A stretch of 7,843 nt of DNA from Pseudonocardiales bacterium (GTDB lineage: Bacteria > Actinomycetota > Actinomycetes > Mycobacteriales > Jatrophihabitantaceae). This document shows, piece by piece, positions 7,188-7,843 of this stretch (position 1 is its first letter; the number at the start of each line of letters is the position of its first letter). The stretch is from NCBI GenBank assembly GCA_030840415.1, contig JAVEEO010000465.1, positions 1 through 7,843 of the forward strand. The letters are read 5' to 3'. The position numbers and the translations under genes are program-made. The notes below the pieces were generated by a model. The model ran no database searches. It had not been told where the DNA came from and saw only the letters and a program-made list of their open reading frames with translations.

Positions 7188-7231
7188 GAGCGCTCTCGAC
7201 AGTGTGCCGCGGCTGTGCCACAGTAGCGCTC
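7188..7231 (+). promoter_or_regulatory. Candidate promoter framed by an inverted repeat, upstream of the secreted-protein gene
   Basis: TCGACA (7196-7201) matches the TTGACA -35 box at 5 of 6 positions, and CACAGT (7219-7224) lies 17 bases on as a poor -10 box. The pair is bracketed by GAGCGCT (7188-7194) and its exact complement AGCGCTC (7225-7231). Between them lie CTGTG-C-CACAG (7213-7223), a small dyad, and two copies of TGTGCC (7203-7208 and 7214-7219). The arrangement looks like a promoter with operator sites, giving a leader of about 40 bases. Only the sequence matches are seen; regulation is inferred. Confidence 0.32.
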
Positions 7232-7256
7232 CCCTGCACATTCCGCCCACATGTTC

Positions 7257-7262
7257 GAGGAG
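7257..7262 (+). promoter_or_regulatory. Strong ribosome binding site for the secreted-protein gene
   Basis: GAGGAG lies 7 bases before the ATG at 7270. It fixes the start of the secreted protein and rules out longer in-frame readings that run back into the MBL gene. Confidence 0.85.
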
Positions 7263-7269
7263 ACGTGTC

Positions 7270-7641
7270 ATGGCCGCTCGCTTGTTCGGTCGTCTGTTCG
7301 CGGTGCTGGTGTTCGCAGTCGCCATGTCGGTGGCCCAACCCGCCTCTGCCACGGCGCTTACGGTGAGTTCCGCGACCTGTGCGGTAACCGGCTACTACGC
7401 CCCCGACCCGGCCAACTACGGCACGTTCTCCTGCACGGCAACCGCCTCGGGTGGCACCGGCAGCTACAGCTACAGCTGGACGGTCTTCAGCTTCTGCTGC
7501 GGCGATTCCTACTACGGCAGCGGGCCGACCATCACCGGCAACTGCAAGTGGGGCACCGTCCGCATCTTCACCGTCTATGTGACCGACAGCGGCGGTGCCA
7601 CCGCGAGCAAGGGCACCTCCGTCAACTGCACGCGACCGTAA
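7270..7641 (+). CDS. Small secreted cysteine-rich protein, possible Ig/PKD-like fold, function unknown
   Basis: A 123-residue protein whose family I do not recognise. The N terminus is a clear Sec signal peptide: basic MAARLFGR, hydrophobic LFAVLVFAVAMSVA, then PASATA with likely cleavage after Ala27 or Ala29 and no lipobox cysteine. The mature part of ~95 residues is rich in Ser, Thr, Gly and Tyr, with six cysteines (37, 55, 76, 77, 92, 120), an even number that suits disulfides outside the cell. The pattern CTATASGGTGSYSYSWTV, then ITGNC and IFTVYVTDSGGATAS, looks like a PKD or bacterial Ig-like beta-sandwich domain, here standing alone with no enzyme attached and no sorting signal or anchor. 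The start is set by GAGGAG seven bases upstream. Codon use is typical of the window but the 5' region is less GC-rich. It could be a binding protein, an inhibitor or an envelope protein; none can be chosen from sequence. Confidence 0.82.
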   Translation: MAARLFGRLFAVLVFAVAMSVAQPASATALTVSSATCAVTGYYAPDPANYGTFSCTATASGGTGSYSYSWTVFSFCCGDSYYGSGPTITGNCKWGTVRIFTVYVTDSGGATASKGTSVNCTRP

Positions 7642-7654
7642 ACCCGAGGCGTTG

Positions 7655-7672
7655 CCGGCCGGCGCCGGCCGG
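7655..7672 (+). terminator. 18-nt perfect palindrome after the secreted-protein gene, likely terminator
   Basis: CCGGCCGGCGCCGGCCGG is perfectly self-complementary, folding to a 7-bp stem with a 4-nt loop, starting 13 bases after the TAA. There is no T-run. It is followed by another palindrome, GGTCGCGACC (7671-7680). Position and strength fit a GC-type terminator. Confidence 0.5.
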
Positions 7673-7680
7673 TCGCGACC

Positions 7681-7708
7681 CTCGAGCGTGCCGGCGACAG
7701 GCACCGAG
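7681..7708 (+). terminator. Second hairpin downstream of the secreted-protein gene
   Basis: GTGCC (7688-7692) pairs with GGCAC (7700-7704) around a 7-nt loop, and CTCG (7681-7684) pairs with CGAG (7705-7708) with a 3-nt bulge on the left side. Together with the palindrome just before it, this forms tandem hairpins, which may strengthen termination or protect the 3' end of the mRNA. Confidence 0.35.
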
Positions 7709-7789
7709 TACCACAGGCGAATACCCCGCGACGGAACGGGATTCCAACTCCTCGGCTGCCGCGGGTCGAACTCGGCAATGTAGCAACAA

Positions 7790-7838
7790 CCAGGGTTTCC
7801 AGCCGGGCCTAGGTTCGAAACCAAGGTCTCAACCCTGG
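7790..7838. repeat. Nested inverted repeats at the right edge
   Basis: CCAGGGTT (7790-7797) and AACCCTGG (7831-7838) are perfect complements. Inside, GGTTTC (7794-7799) can instead pair with GAAACC (7817-7822), and GGTT (7812-7815) with AACC (7819-7822). The stems exclude one another, which is compatible with a leader RNA, a terminator or a protein-binding site for a gene right of the window. What follows is not visible. Confidence 0.4.
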
Positions 7839-7843
7839 GGAGT

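Larger units (their letters stand above)
7642..7843. other. Intergenic region without a convincing gene
   Basis: About 200 bases hold the hairpins described separately and no open frame with a ribosome binding site or recognisable protein. A minus-strand frame crosses it, but it runs antisense through the secreted-protein gene and is judged a shadow. The part after 7700 looks less GC-rich than the genes. No complete tRNA fold is found on either strand. Confidence 0.6.

Noticed and set aside
6305..7252. A 315-codon minus-strand frame antisense to the MBL-fold gene
   Set aside because: Low-complexity composition, no recognised domain, no ribosome binding site, and the plus strand carries conserved metal-ligand motifs.
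6970..7269. In-frame upstream extension of the secreted protein to 6970
   Set aside because: The extension would overlap the MBL gene for 190 bases, gives Arg/Gly-rich shadow sequence, and would bury the signal peptide; ATG at 7270 has GAGGAG at ideal spacing.
7126..7824. A 232-codon minus-strand frame across the secreted-protein gene and the right-hand intergenic region
   Set aside because: It is antisense to a gene with signal peptide and strong ribosome binding site, and its product shows no domain; the part at 7650-7824 could be re-examined if homologues exist.
7740..7843. Possible tRNA, from T-arm-like GGTTCGAAACC (7812-7822) and GGGTCGAACTC (7763-7773)
   Set aside because: T stems have mismatches, and no matching acceptor, D or anticodon arms are found on the plus strand. 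A minus-strand tRNA would run past the window edge and cannot be judged, but its T stem also carries a T-T mismatch.

Overview
The window is about 70% G+C, its genes are closely packed, and third codon positions are strongly G/C. The DNA glycosylase is of the mycobacterial Nei1 type. Together these point to the chromosome of a high-GC Gram-positive actinobacterium. Genus cannot be told from the sequence alone. There are no rRNA genes, convincing tRNAs, CRISPR arrays or insertion sequences.

Layout. (1) 2-5398 (+) is one very long reading frame, already open at the left edge. It encodes a single-chain biotin-dependent acyl-CoA carboxylase with, in order: biotin carboxylase, a BT-like linker, a biotinyl domain (biotin-Lys codon 1706-1708), a central region of about 660 residues, and both halves of the carboxyltransferase. 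This is the domain order of eukaryotic cytosolic acetyl-CoA carboxylase, not of the separate alpha/beta subunits usual in Actinobacteria, and landmark motifs also match the eukaryotic enzyme. It is the most notable object here. (2) 5432-6250 (-) is a convergent gene for an Fpg/Nei-family DNA glycosylase of the Nei1 type. A perfect 9-bp hairpin sits where the two genes meet. (3) 6347-7159 (+) is transcribed divergently from nei and encodes an MBL-fold protein with an N-terminal zinc ribbon and a reduced metal site. (4) 7270-7641 (+) encodes a 123-residue secreted protein with a signal peptide, six cysteines and an Ig/PKD-like sequence pattern. It has a strong ribosome binding site and a candidate promoter framed by an inverted repeat. 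(5) 7642-7843 has no convincing gene but holds several inverted repeats: an 18-nt perfect palindrome just after the stop codon, a second hairpin next to it, and nested inverted repeats at the right edge.

The genes do not form an obvious single operon or pathway: the carboxylase makes malonyl-CoA-type products for lipid synthesis, nei repairs oxidised bases, the MBL protein's substrate is unknown, and the small protein is exported. The gene orientation (+, -, +, +) implies at least three separate promoters. No new multi-gene system is evident. The exciting part is the eukaryote-like carboxylase, followed by the unassigned secreted protein and the structured DNA around it.
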